From contig NC_134710.1 of assembly GCF_043290135.1 (NCBI RefSeq), positions 5,085,821 to 5,149,820 on the forward strand: a DNA stretch of 64,000 nt, written 5' to 3'. This stretch comes from Rhipicephalus microplus. Taxonomy: Eukaryota > Arthropoda > Arachnida > Ixodida > Ixodidae. Of this stretch, positions 36,505-47,554 are shown piece by piece. The notes beneath the pieces were generated by a model. That model saw only the letters and a program-made list of their open reading frames with translations, was not told the origin of the DNA and did not search any database. The position numbers were made by a program, and so were the translations under genes. Within the stretch, counting starts at the first letter, position 1. Each line of letters starts with the position of its first letter.

Positions 36505-37310
36505 ATCATGGCTACTTCCAATACTAAGATTTATGTAATTTGGCATTAAAACTGTAGAGGATACGCTAGAAAGTGGAGACATTTGCAACAGTAACTGATT
36601 AGCAAGAAGCAAGAAGACGTGATACTTTCACAGGAAAGTAACGTTAAATCTAAGTTATCCGGTTGCAGGTCCTCTCGGGATAGCACCCCTCGGGAAAAAC
36701 CAGCCGTCACGACGCTAGTCAAACGTAACCTAATCATAACGCTGCATGAGAAGTCAACGCGATACCACACTTGTTGGTACAGATAGTACCCCCAAAGAAC
36801 CGAGACGATAGTCGTTTCGTTCTTAATGTGTACAGTAGGCCTCGACTTAAGCACCACTTCGGTGCCTTACTCAAGAAGGCGGCCAGCATCGCAGGGACCC
36901 GAGCGCTTCTCGCAGCGGAAAACGTTAACGCTCATTATCCAGCATAGGGCTACAAATACGAAAACTTGAAAGGCGAAAACCTATAGGAGGACGCTCAACA
37001 GGAGAATCCCACAAATGTTACCAACCCCTCCACGCTTGCAAGACAAGGGAATAGCATTTGTGCTGATATCTCACCAGATCTCGCGTTTGCTAAAAGCATA
37101 AGAAACGTATGCTGGACGAATACACAAGAGGATTTGGGGAGCAATCACACCATTGCAGAGATTCATGCCAATGCAGGACCGTGCAAAACGAGCTACTAAA
37201 ACTTGTAGAGTTTTAGTGGCTTGTTGTTGAGTACAAGCTACTAAAACTTGTAGAGTGGGACAAGTTTAGGCAAAACAGAAAAAAACGAATCAACTTCTCA
37301 GAAACGCTCC
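36505..37310 (+). pseudogene. I-clade LINE endonuclease, decayed
   Basis: Starts IWH-NCRGYARKWRHLQQ (usual WNCRG start of the APE endonuclease), followed by a QES motif; near 37050-37160 an ADISPDLAFA-like segment and EDLGSNHTIAEIHA (SDH motif changed to SNH). Ends within a WDKFR-type linker near 37265; no RT follows, so the element is cut at its 3' side. A 21-bp segment (CTACTAAAACTTGTAGAG) is duplicated at about 37193 and 37238. Confidence 0.65.
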
Positions 37311-37599
37311 TCCTCTTCAGGTCATGTCCTGGCTCCTATTTCGTCTTTGGTCACGGGGAGGGTCTCACTGCAGCCACATGCGCATGCGTACTCGTTTTGA
37401 ACCTTTTTCATAATAATAAATTACATCACAAGCCATTTGAAAGATCACGTGCAAGGAATGGACAAATTACAGACGCGGATAGCAGAGAAAAGGGGGGGGG
37501 GTAAGCAAGAGAGTGAGGATGGCACCATCGAGAACAATGAGTGACGATACCTTGGAAACTTGTTTCATTTAGGTACCTTATGTTTAACAGAAGAAGTAC

Positions 37600-37677
37600 G
37601 TCCCTTCACGGCACTTTCGGCAGCTCCATTCGAGAAGATCACGTGTTTCGACTGATCAAACGCGTCAGGGTCCACAT
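37600..37677 (-). CDS. Candidate host exon after the SEA domain
   Basis: Minus strand: acceptor TGCGGGTGTGGCAG, then ATGTGGACCCTGACGCG, encoding DVDPDAFDQSKHVIFSNGAA. The two leading bases complete the phase-1 codon left by the SEA exon at 37865 (G|AT, Asp), so both exons join without a frame break. Donor is uncertain: GGAC|GTACTT (37600) or, further on, ATAAG|GTACCT near 37572. The sequence has no domain of its own; it would be the linker between SEA and FRI. An alternative is that it is chance, since the only support is phase, acceptor and composition. Confidence 0.45.
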
Positions 37678-37864
37678 CTGCCACACCCGCAGAGTAAAGG
37701 CAGCTGCTCGCGCGCTACTCGGTCGTGAACACGACTGTACTTTCACTACGCGTTCGGGATCAATAAAAAATGGCATACGATCACCGCGCCAGCTAAATTA
37801 ACGCATGGAGTTTTTTATATATTTCCAAGGCGTCTGCTCAGAGCATGTGCCCGACAGTGATCAC

Positions 37865-38028
37865 CTTGTACACTGAGGGATTCGAGGTCAACTTTGAGTC
37901 CACTGAAGACACCAAGGCGGCCTTGCAGCACCTCGTCAGCCACAGCCATATAGAGATCACCGGCATCCAGCGGCGCACCCGGTGCGAAGTGTGCGTTGAA
38001 GTAAACCGTCAGCTCCCGTTCAGCCCTC
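37865..38028 (-). CDS. Host exon: C-terminal part of SEA domain
   Basis: Minus strand: acceptor TCTTTTATCGTGCTGCAG, a 164-nt exon, donor ACAAG|GTGATC. It encodes RAERELTVYFNAHFAPGAPL, then DAGDLYMAVADEVLQGRLGV and FSGLKVDLESLSVQ. A hydrophilic turn followed by an alternating strand (ELTVYFNAHF) is the last strand of SEA domains of membrane serine proteases and mucins. Start phase (one base) fits the 62061 donor, which leaves two (AG|G, Arg). SEA domains sit outside the membrane, often next to the transmembrane segment, and may self-cleave; the usual G-SVVV cleavage site is not evident here. An open frame on the plus strand over the same bases is a shadow. Confidence 0.82.
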
Positions 38029-38039
38029 CTGCAGCACGA

Positions 38040-38530
38040 TAAAAGAACACGAATGGGGCATAAGAGGTATGTAACCTCAGTGGCCTTACAGGTTTGAAAG
38101 TGTCAGTGCACGCCGAAATCAGATTGTTTGCACAAAAAGCCCACAGGCGGTTGATTCATAGAAATAAATGCATCTACCGCACGTGCCAAATGCACAGCTT
38201 GCGACGTGCACATGAGTTCGCCACAGAATTTCTTTACAGGTCAGCATTCTCTTGAACTCCTCACCTACGTCTTAACGCCTGTCTCCCTTTATGTTAAATC
38301 ATTACAAAATATCCAAGTTCTCTGTCATTCGGTATTTCAGCGTATCTCAGGAGTGGATATCAAATTGTATGTACAATCGGCGTTAAATGAAGCGAGAGCA
38401 GCAGAGTGCGTGGCCCAAGCACCTGCAAGTGTTTAGTGGGCGCCGTCCAGTCATCATAACTGATAGACGCGCGCATCCAGTTCGGCACCATTGTGTGACA
38501 CTATAATTGTAAATCTAAGCCCAAGCTCGT
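38040..38530. other. Intron sequence without recognised elements
   Basis: Nothing recognised. Confidence 0.3.
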
Positions 38531-38590
38531 TGCGTCTCTCATAATCATATGGTGGTTTTGGGAAGTTAAACCCCACACATCGATCATCAA
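38531..38590 (+). repeat. Ruka-like SINE, 3' tail fragment
   Basis: GCGTCTCTCATAATCATATG followed by GTGGTTTTGGGAAGTTAAAC, the SINE tail only. Confidence 0.85.
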
Positions 38591-38599
38591 GCTCAAGCT

Positions 38600-39880
38600 C
38601 ACGTACGATGGTCGCGCAGGCAAGCTCTGCGTTACTGCAGGGGATAGATGCTGCCGGAGAAGGCGGTTTGTCTCCGCATTTGGCAGTGGAACATACGTGC
38701 ATGTGCTCCTCATTCGGGCTGGAGTCCAGAATAGTTCCCCTTTGAAGCACCGCAGCTGCAGTACGAGAGCTGCGCGTGAGCATGGGCGGCAGTTTGTGGC
38801 TAATTTATGATAATATTGGCATCGCTCGACGTTGCTTTGGAAGCATATAGTTAGTGCGATACGTTTGCTTCTGTTCTAGTTCTGACGAGATCACTGCACG
38901 AGTCCGGGTTGGGTGAGACATTGTGGGTTTGGGCCCTTTGGGCACTGGTCGGCCTCGGGCCTGAGTCAGACCCGTATTAGGCCAGGGTCTCATGCATATT
39001 GGTATAAGGGCTTGTTTACGATGTTTGCCATTGTTTGAACTTCTTATTCAACTCATTTTACCGACTGAAACGCTGATGGCTTCTAAAATGAAGCCTATAC
39101 TGACTGCACCTAGTCTACATGAAGTGACATTTTGTGATAACAGCTTCTTGACCATTCGTAGGAAGGTCGAATGTCATGTCAGCGTAGCGTCTATTGTACT
39201 TATGCGCCATCGTTGGTATTAGCCTACGAAGAACTATCCTCGCAGGCACAAGATCCACATTTCAGCTTAACACATAGAAAAATCGAAGGCTGTTACACGA
39301 AGACGACAAGATCGCCATCTTCCGGGAATAGAGACGACGGCAGCTTACTCGCTACGAGTTTGGTTCGCTTTAACAGATGTATAGCCCTGTGGTGGTGGCG
39401 ACTCGACAAGAAAGGTGGGTCAGAGAACCTTCTTGTTTTGAGCGTGGAAACGTGGTGTACGTTAGAGACAGTCGCCTGCCGAGGAGTGGACACGCAGCTT
39501 TAATTGATGCAATGCTGCAGAGCCTTGTGTATTCCTCCAAAAAGCAGCTAGAGTGCGTTTTCGGTCTCATTGCATTGTGCAAGTTTGCAAAACACTTGAT
39601 ATTTTAGGGGGATGAGGGAGTGCTAACACCCCCTGTAAAGTCGTTGCGCCTCGTGGCGCTCGTGTTTCGAGCATAGGCCGCATTCAGGGTTCACAACTAG
39701 AGAGCGGTAGGTGGCGTTGTGCTCGCGAGCATTTATTACCAGCATCATAATCATGGTTAGCTAGCACGGTAATGTCGGCAACGACACCTGACGGCAAGCC
39801 TGGGTGGCGGCACATGAGAAATAAGCGGCCCTCCTTGGCGCGTGGCGGTTGGAGCGAGTGGCCGTCTCTTGCGGCGGGTC
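38600..39880. other. Intron sequence without recognised elements
   Basis: Open frames on both strands, none convincing. See the rejected list for 38607-38780. Confidence 0.3.
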
Positions 39881-39884
39881 CGCG

Positions 39885-40054
39885 ATGGACGGCACCACGG
39901 GTCGTCTGCCGTGGGCTTTCGTGGGGAGTCGAGCGTTGGTGACGCCGCCTCCTTCATCAAAAGCAGCGTTCATCAAAAAGGCTACGGGAACGCGCGTGGC
40001 GTTGGAAACGCATGTGGGACATTTGCGACGGTCATCACAGAAACGCCGCGCAAG
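39885..40054 (+). CDS. Candidate first coding exon, plus strand, unknown product
   Basis: In a CpG-rich stretch (39770-40060), ATG at 39885 has G at -3 and +4. The open frame MDGTTGRLPWAFVGSRALVT continues for 56 codons, ends in a basic segment (LRRSSQKRR) and meets an ideal donor CAAG|GTATGTGA at 40054/40055. This could be a short gene or a non-coding first exon nested in the large intron, on the other strand. No domain is recognised and no second exon was found. Confidence 0.25.
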
Positions 40055-40059
40055 GTATG

Positions 40060-40530
40060 TGAAACTGATAGCGTAACTTCCATAGAAGCCCATTGATCCA
40101 GTAGCCGGCAGTTAGTTGCTACCGTCGCTATCTACGTGAGAAGGAAACAACTACAGCAAAAATAAAAAAATAAAATATGACGTCACAAATGGAAGCGATA
40201 GCGACGTCGCGCATCTGCCCTACATGGCGCGACATTAACATTTTTCTTAATTGCTCATCTGCTACGTGCCTTCCTTATTAGGCGATTTTATTACGCCGTA
40301 ATTTTGTTTCGCTGATTGCATCCGGAAGAAAAGAAAGTAAACTAGCAAAAATTGAGGGAACAAAGTTCTTTTATTAGCCAAATGACGTACTTGCAATATG
40401 CACAGAAAACTTCACAGAGGCAATTGCGAGACAACTGTTCCCAAGCACAATAGGATAATAGTTCGACAACTCACGCAGCCAATTCGTCGAAAATCACTGC
40501 AGCGTTACATCAGCTTTGAAAGAACAGCTT
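40060..40530. other. No recognised feature
   Basis: Nothing recognised. Confidence 0.3.
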
Positions 40531-40531
40531 T

Positions 40532-40716
40532 GCGGGATGGAATCCCGGCTGCAGTGGCTGCATTTCCGATGGAGGCGGAAATGCTGTAGGCCCGTGTGCT
40601 CAGATTTGGGTGCACGTTAAGGAAACCTAGGTGGTCGAAATTTCCAGAGCCTTCCACTACGGCGCCTCTCATATTCATATCATGGTTTTGGGACGCTAAA
40701 CCCCACATATCAATCA
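40532..40716 (+). repeat. Ruka-like SINE lacking the A box
   Basis: Begins at the B-box region (GGGATGGAATCCCGGCTGCA) and runs to CCCCACATATCAATC; 5'-truncated. Confidence 0.92.
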
Positions 40717-40719
40717 GTG

Positions 40720-43700
40720 AAAGCATAGCTTTGGCAGCCGTAGAGTACAGCGTCTTGTTGCTTAGCCTGTCGCGTTCACAGTTACCAAAGGCGATGGCAC
40801 GCCAGCCATGCGCGAGCGAAAGCAGTCGACAGTCGTAGAAGCGGCTATCTGCACAATCTGTGAGCTAGTTGAGCTATGAAATGCACATAAAAGTAGGCAA
40901 ACTTCTGAACGCACGCACGAAACCGCCATAAAAAAGTGAGCGATGGCTCGTTGACCTGGTAAAGCGCCACGCCAAAAAATGCGCCGAACTAAACAAAAGC
41001 GCTGAGAGCAGATTGCCTGAATACGCCCATAAATCCGTCGGACCATGTTACCAGACTGCCTGCATGTGCCCGCTGTTTCTGAAACTAAACGAAACAAAAT
41101 GGGCGCAAAACTAAATATGAAACACCGAAGCTTTAATAAAGTAATCTACTAATTTTCTGTAACAAATAAAATTGAAACTACTAAAATTACATATTTATTT
41201 TTTTTTGCTTTCGGTATTTGCCCCCCCCCCCTCACCTATATAGGTGCGCTTCAATTGTCACGCGGTTGTTGAGGTCTGTCGCAATAGGTTTCAAACCACT
41301 TTTCATTCCGACTTTCGCGACCTATTCAGATTGACCTTGTACCACGTGCGAACACGACAGCGCCGCCACTCAATAAACATTTTAACAGTGCAACGACGTC
41401 AGCGTGATGTCACGCTATCTTTTTGCAAACACAACACGTGCCTCCCACAGGCGTGTTCGTGGGCATATGTCTTTTTCGAGCAGTTTCTTTCGTTCTACCT
41501 GCCGCATGGAAATTTCCACACTCTAAGCGGCAAAAGTGCACACGCAGCGCTCCCGTGCTGCTCGTTTTGCTTCTACGAAATATTGGAGACATATATAGGA
41601 ACAGGTGGTCACCAGGCGCACTCGCATTATGGCGGCCACGCGGCTGTGATTGGATACGTCGTAAGCGCGGTGGAATTTGATGGGAGATATCATAACCGCA
41701 TGGTGATATCATTTTTTATTTCTGCGTGCGTTTGTGTATAGTCTGCGCGATAAAGCTGAGAGATTGATAGTACCGCTCGACGTGAGTACTGCACCTCAGC
41801 AAGAGCGAACGTGGTGGGCGTACCCAATCTTCGCTGCAGCCGTCTCTCAATCAAAGCTGATTGACGCGTAAACTTGGATACAAACTCGTTGATTTTGAGA
41901 AGGTCCTAGTTCCACTCGTTACTGTGATGATGCCGGTGTGACTCTCAAGCGTTTGATGCAGTGAACGCCAAGCGGAAGCTTCTTTGTATTAAAATTATTT
42001 GGTGAGCTTACACTACTTGTGCAAGGCTCGAGCCATAGAGCAGGTTGTGTTCATAGAGCACCTTTATGTTCTTGCAGCTTTTTAAGTTGGTCGTCTACAC
42101 ATGTGCATGCTCGGCTTCGAAGTGAAGACCGCATCAGTTCTTTCTTAACTTGTATTGTACTTATTGGACTGAGGCTTAACGACCATTACACTGAGTGGTC
42201 TTGTCTTCATAGACAAGGGTTCTATTAAAAGGCAATTATCTCGGTCGAAATTAGCAATGTCATGACAAGTATGAAGCTCTTAAACATAATCATCATTAGC
42301 ATGATACTAATTGGCTTTATATTAGTAAGGGCTAATTAGCACTTTTACTTGGTCTACTCATGATTAACACCGCGTTAATTGGCATAGTTAGCTCATCACC
42401 TAGCATGCTTTAGTTAGCCCGGTTCTAGCGTTACATGGCTTCATCAGCACGGTCTTCTTAAGAAGAGGCGTAATTATATCAGCCCTAAACTCTAAGGCAA
42501 AATTACCCGAAAAAGGAGTAACGGAGCCCAATAGGTGCACGCGATGAACGGATAGACCGTTGAGGAGCAACCACATAGGGAAGCGTGCCGCGCGAAACCA
42601 CTCAGTCTCCGAACACGCTCCACTAGGGATGAACCGCCCGGGGATTGCAGGCAGCGCGAAAAGCGTTGCCAAGGTGACCAGCCCTCCTTCTCCACAGAAC
42701 ACATGTCCTTCTCCTCCTCTGCTGGCTCAGTCTTTTCCCGTAATTTGCCGGCGACGGTTCGCGTTACATCGCGCTCAGAGTGCTCGACCACGGCCGCCTG
42801 GATTCGATGATCTAAGAATTACGACGTGGTGCTTGTGTGTACGCTTGGATGAGCGTGGGCTGCTGCTTTTGCGTTTCGCTGCACCCATGAAGTCTGGAGC
42901 AAGCCTCGACACGTCACCACGCCGCGCTGTATATCTCTGGCTTCAAGATAGTGACAACCAACACATGACAGCAACAGTAGGGAAGGCCAATATGGCAGCT
43001 GAGAAGACAACAGGCCTATCGAATATATACTTCAGTCCGACTCAGGGCAGAAAACAGCGCTGGATTCTAAAGCAAGTAGGTTATCATTCTTTATTGTACT
43101 CTACTTGTCGCGTGTGCGATACAGATCGCGATTGCCGGCAACGGGCTCGGTCGTGTTCTATATAGCACACACGAAACGCATCGCGAATGTCAGCTTCGGC
43201 GTCTGCAGTTCTCCCGTGTTTTGCGACCGCCTGGAAATTGGCCGCCATCGCCGTCGGCCTCCCATACGCTCGCTCATCGAGTGCTCGCCTGTCTTCGCCG
43301 CCGCGATGAGCTCCGGGCTGACGATATTGGGCTGAGACCTCGTCGCTGTGTTGGGAGTCGTCGAAAACACGTTGCGGATTCTCGTAAAGAGCTTGGTTGT
43401 AGTATGTCGCGCGCTGTAAGTGCACCAGCACGGGCTGGCGGGGCTTTCGCTAGCGTCGGAACTCACTGACATTTGGTCGCAATTACAGTTGGCTTTCCCG
43501 TCAGTCGGTCGCAACTAGCTCGGCGCCGTCCGTTGGCCGCGGCGGCGGACTCACGTTTGCATGCTGCTATCGCTCGAATTTGTGGAAAAGGGCCGCATTA
43601 CCATCGATTTCTTCGGCGCTAGCTCCAAACTATCTCGGCGCTGTTCGTGGCGGCGGCCAAGCGTACGCTCGCTCTTCTGTTCGAAGTTCACTGGCGGCAG

Positions 43701-43870
43701 ACACTCCGCGTGCAGCGCCATGTTTGGTCTCGCGTTCGCTTGCTCGAGCTGAACGACGTCGCTTAGGACTCGCCGACTTGTTAGCGGCACGGTGGTTCGC
43801 GGAGTTGTGGCTGCGGCCGCCGCTCCTAAGCTGTTGCGCTACGGCGATCGAAATGAGTCTTTGACGATGT
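40720..43870. other. Unassigned; GC-rich 43200-43860
   Basis: A C11 run is at about 41221. The block 43200-43860 is CpG- and GC-rich with long open frames on both strands, as expected from composition; no domain recognised. Confidence 0.3.
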
Positions 43871-44004
43871 GTGATATCACGGTGAAATTATTAGCATGTC
43901 ATATTTCACGTATGTTTTCATTTCACCTTGCACGTATTTCTCATATGCATTTGTATTCATCCTCTGTCACGTGCGACTCACTATTTTACATACTGATTGT
44001 GCAG

Positions 44005-44110
44005 CCGTGGGTACACACCGTGCTGAAGACTGTGTGCGCTGGCGTCCGCGATGCCCGTCATCCATCTCTTTCGTCAGAGCAGCTTCAGAAGGACTGTGCG
44101 AGGTGTGAAG
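44005..44110 (+). other. Exon-like unit 1 of a tandem duplication
   Basis: Acceptor-like GATTGTGCAG, then PWVHTVLKTVCAGVRDARHP and SLSSEQLQKDCARCE, donor-like GAAG|GTAAAG. A similar unit follows 232 bp later. Origin and function unknown. Confidence 0.4.
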
Positions 44111-44236
44111 GTAAAGTTATTTGTGTGTCATATTTTACACGGATGTTTTATAGTAACTTGCACGTACTTGTCATATGCGTACATAATCTTCTGTCACGTG
44201 TGTCTAACTATTTTTACTATCTTATTGTACTAGCAG

Positions 44237-44329
44237 CCATGGGAACACAACAGACAGAAGGCTGCGTGCGCTGGCGTCTGCAATGCCTGTCATCTATCGC
44301 CTCCGTCGGAGGAGCACCCCAAGGAGTGA
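44237..44329 (+). other. Exon-like unit 2 of a tandem duplication
   Basis: Acceptor-like TTGTACTAGCAG, then PWEHNRQKAACAGVCNACHL and SPPSEEHPKE followed by TGA. Aligns in frame with unit 1 (PW-x-H, K, CAGV, H, SE, K). Preceding intron-like sequences also align (TGTCATATTT(C/T)AC). Confidence 0.4.
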
Positions 44330-44344
44330 ACAAAATTTGACAAC

Positions 44345-44885
44345 GAGACTGGACTTGTACACTTCACCATGAATTCACTTAAGAGAATGGAGAAACTTCA
44401 TGTGCATGTAGAAAATTAAAAGATTTTGATGTCCCACTTTTGTCGTTCGTTGTTGCTGTGACTGCGGAAGCAGTTACACATAGGTGGCTAACTTCTTTTT
44501 CACGTGTTCTTTTCTGCGCAATTTGTTGCTCACTGTGCAGAAAAACAGGCGAAAAAAGCATTAGACCTAGCGGAAAATAAACAAAAAAAAAACAATTTTT
44601 GAACTGGGGACAAAAAGTTCATCCGATTGGAGTATTTGAGTAGATCAACCGTTCGTCCGGCAAGGTGCAACTATGAGGGCTAACGGTTGCCCAGTAAGGT
44701 GTACATGTGGGGATTATTGTATTATTGTATTGCATTATTGCCGAGTAAGCATATTTGTGTGTTGTTTCTTCTGCTGTATTTAAGAATATATTTTTGTTTT
44801 GTTATAAACTCTCGGCTCTGACTCATTCTTTGGACCACAGCCGGTGTTCAGTGGCACACCAAATAGAACCAAATCTAAATAGTCC
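44345..44885 (+). repeat. LTR-like dispersed repeat, copy 1
   Basis: Shares with 55845-56240 a TGAATTCA(C/T)TTAAG segment and a ~170-bp 3' part: TTTTTGTTTTGTTAT, CTCTGACTCATTCTTTGGAC, CACAGCC. A poly(A)-signal-like region (TTTAAGAATATA) precedes it. Looks like a partial retrotransposon LTR. Confidence 0.45.
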
Positions 44886-44995
44886 GTGCTTTTGTAGTAC
44901 ATTTCGGGGGGATGATACGTCGGGTCTTGGAATCAGCCAGGCGATTGCCTCCCTAGTTAAGGAAAGCACTGACACCTTCGCTATATTGTGGGTAA

Positions 44996-45092
44996 TTGTT
45001 GATGAAAAAAGGTGAACGAAAAGATAAATTGCAGTGAGCAGGGACCAAACCTGCGATATTCAAAAAACCCGGTTCTCGATCTCGCAGATTTA
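44996..45092 (-). repeat. tRNA-derived SINE fragment, antisense
   Basis: On the minus strand TATCGCAGGTTTGGTCCCTG and CAATTTATCTTTTCGTTCAC match the head and body of the SINE at 45985. Its left (5') end meets the MITE at 45093. Confidence 0.5.
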
Positions 45093-45795
45093 AAGGGACG
45101 TTAAAGACAACTATTAAGTTGATGTTGATTGTTGAATTAGCGGTCACGAAACCTCGTAGTGTTACTTTCATGCCAAGGAAGTGCTCACGTTGAAATAAAA
45201 TCACATTGTGGTGGTCCACGCCAGGTTAGCGCACTTAAAATTACCCGCCTCAAGCGGAACGTCTCACGTCAGTGTTGCCACGCACAACATTGCCTGGCTT
45301 TACTGTGCGGCCTCCGACATTAGTAGCAGCAGAACAAAAGCAGCGGGAGCCACATCAGCAACAAAGGCCATTGAACAATTTCCTATCGCTGACCCCGGGA
45401 TAGCAAACGTGCCTGGTTCAACTGGGCCCCTCTAGGTGGCTTGACCTCTCCAGTTTACCAATCGTAAATTGAACGTTTAAACCACTCACGCCGTTGCGTT
45501 TGTTTTTTCCATAAATAAACAGAAACGAACAAGCAGCATTTTATTACGCCTGTTTATCCACAGAAGGTTCTTTATTCATTGCAACTAGTTCAATTAATAA
45601 CTATAAATTGTGAACGGTACCTTTCACATTCCCGAGATTTCGCGAATGTCCTACGCGTGGCGCATTTGTTCTCGTACATTTACCTTAATTTCTCAGCAAG
45701 TAGGACACTGCTGTTGTTAATTTTGTCGTTTCAGACGTTGTCATACTTTGAGCTGTCACTCCTACGTAAATTATTGTTTGACTTTAGTGTCCCTT
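45093..45795. mobile_element. 0.70-kb MITE, copy 2
   Basis: Ends AAGGGACGTTAAAGACAA and, on the other strand, AAGGGACACTAAAGTCAA; TA on both sides. Internal blocks shared with 26913-27624: CCAAGGAAGTGC, ACTTAAAATTACCCGCC, TAGTAGCAGCAGA, ACTGCTGTTG. Diverged by perhaps a quarter from copy 1. Confidence 0.85.
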
Positions 45796-45984
45796 TAATG
45801 CCGTCAAGTAGTATGCGAGGTATTATTGGTCAGCTTCCAGCTCCTGATAAAATCATGTGCTACGTGATGCCAACAGACAAAAAATTTGTGTTCCACACTC
45901 GCCTCAATGGCAGCAGGTGGTGATGACTTTCGCTTCCACGTTTAAGTGCACACATATGCCCCATAAAGAGGATAGGGTGATATC

Positions 45985-46160
45985 CGCCATGGTAGCTGAG
46001 TTGGTAGAGCATTGGACGCGTTATTAGAAAGTGGCCGGTTCGGTCTCTGCCCACGGCCAGTTATCATTTCTTCTACTTTTCTTTCTTCAAGAACTACACT
46101 ACAAAGATTTCTAATAACATCCACTATTCTTATCTTGGTCGAACTGTCCAGGACTGATAG
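45985..46160 (+). repeat. tRNA-derived SINE, third family
   Basis: Head CCGCCATGGTAGCTGAGTTG and GTAGAGCATTGGACGCG (A box) with B-box-like CCGGTTCGGTCTC, followed by CAGTTATCATTTCTTCTAC. Common head type in tick DNA. Confidence 0.65.
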
Positions 46161-46169
46161 TTGGGCTAG

Positions 46170-47056
46170 TTGGTGAAAAAAATCGAATTGCCCGTTTTCA
46201 TTAATAATGCGTGTATCTACTATGATGCCACTTACTTTGCTTTTGGCTTAGACAGACTAATGCTGACTCGCATTACATACTATCTATGAACAAAAGACTA
46301 TGAATGTCTTTAGCAACAAGTGATGAAACGCTATCGAATTGTGAAAAATACTCGTTACCAAGTGCCAAGAATCTGTAACTGATTGGTGTGAAAAGATGTG
46401 CGACCCACGACATGTGGTGTGCGAATAAAAAACTCTGCTGTCGCGAGGACCTTATTAGAGTACGCAGGAAATCAGTCCTTGTGCTTGAAATTTGCATTGA
46501 CAAGCATGCCGCCTTGTTTAGGTATCTAAAATGCTTCATTGGTGATTTCATAAATACAACTGTTTAGATGGAGTGACTGTGATAGCACAAATTGTCCTCG
46601 TCTAATTAAGCAAGTAAAACACAGAATCTCAAGCTAATTAAAACAAGAACAAGTTATTACTTCGCAAACCAGACTAAACCGCTTGAAAGAAGCCAGCGAT
46701 GCCATTGCGGCCACGCCGCCTTACTCTCACACAGTCTCCCAGAGTGAATGATACAGACAATCACAAGAATACGCCGCAAGGAGTCGACAAGTTTTCATAT
46801 TTTTGAATTAAGAAGCCCGGCATGCTCAAGGCACCTAACCGTCTACCCCTCGTTGTCATATTGCTGAAGAGCCCCTAACGCTACCCTTTTCCAATAAGAT
46901 AATGCCAGTACAGATGCACTAGGGAGATGAACTTGTTCGCTAGGTACACTGCGCATGCGCACATCTTGCCTGCCTGCCGTCGGTGCGCTTCACAAGCGGG
47001 CAGCTGCGTATTCGGTGTTCCGAATTAATCTGAGGGAGCCTGTACCTACGTGGTAT
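46170..47056. other. Intron sequence without recognised elements
   Basis: Nothing recognised. Confidence 0.3.
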
Positions 47057-47061
47057 ATTGC

Positions 47062-47219
47062 TGTAGAAAATCGAGCTTCCCGTTGCGCAGATGAAGGGGT
47101 TTATTTACAATAAACCACAGCTCGACTCCGTGGGTTGGGTTGCTGCTGCAGCACGTGATCCGAAGGCCAGAACTCTTCGTCCTCTACATCGTTGATCCTT
47201 TTTTCAACAAACTGCCCCG
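47062..47219 (-). repeat. BEL/Pao 3' LTR
   Basis: 158 bp, TG...CA ends, AATAAA on the minus strand within GTAAATAAACCCC. Similar to the other LTR with scattered differences and a small insertion. Confidence 0.9.
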
Positions 47220-47554
47220 CACGCAGCAGGTTATACAAAGTTTGATTCCAGAGGGTAAAGGTGTTGAACTGCTCGTTTGATGATAGTTCCACTCACCAGC
47301 CTCAACGTACAAGATCTGATCATGCCGTCTTGCCATCCCTTCCTTCATGGAGCTCTTCTATTCAAACGACGTTCCATAGTTGTCAGGGCTTACTAGTCTC
47401 TTGAAATAGAATAAGGTCGGCTTTCTTGATTCGGTCAGACGAAGTTGCTAATTTGGGAAAAGGCATTGCTTTAAACTCCGAGAGGTGTTCTTTAGGCCAA
47501 CGCTCCCAGCAAATTCTGCAAGCGTTTTCTCTTTGTTACCACATAGGTAAAATA

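Noticed and set aside
37845..38042. Plus-strand frame MCPTVITLYTEGFEV... with good codon use
   Set aside because: It is the complement of the SEA exon; the minus strand has better splice sites, domain content and phase.
38607..38780. Minus-strand frame ending IPCSNAELACATI with a GTACGT/GTGAGC donor, resembling the first half of an LDLa module that would fit the 5542-5634 exon in phase
   Set aside because: It lies between the two SEA-domain exons of the same gene, where an LDLa piece makes no sense, and its acceptor is weak. Kept only as a curiosity.
42560..43165. Open plus-strand frame of 201 codons and overlapping minus-strand frames
   Set aside because: GC-rich stretch open in several frames at once; no recognisable domain.
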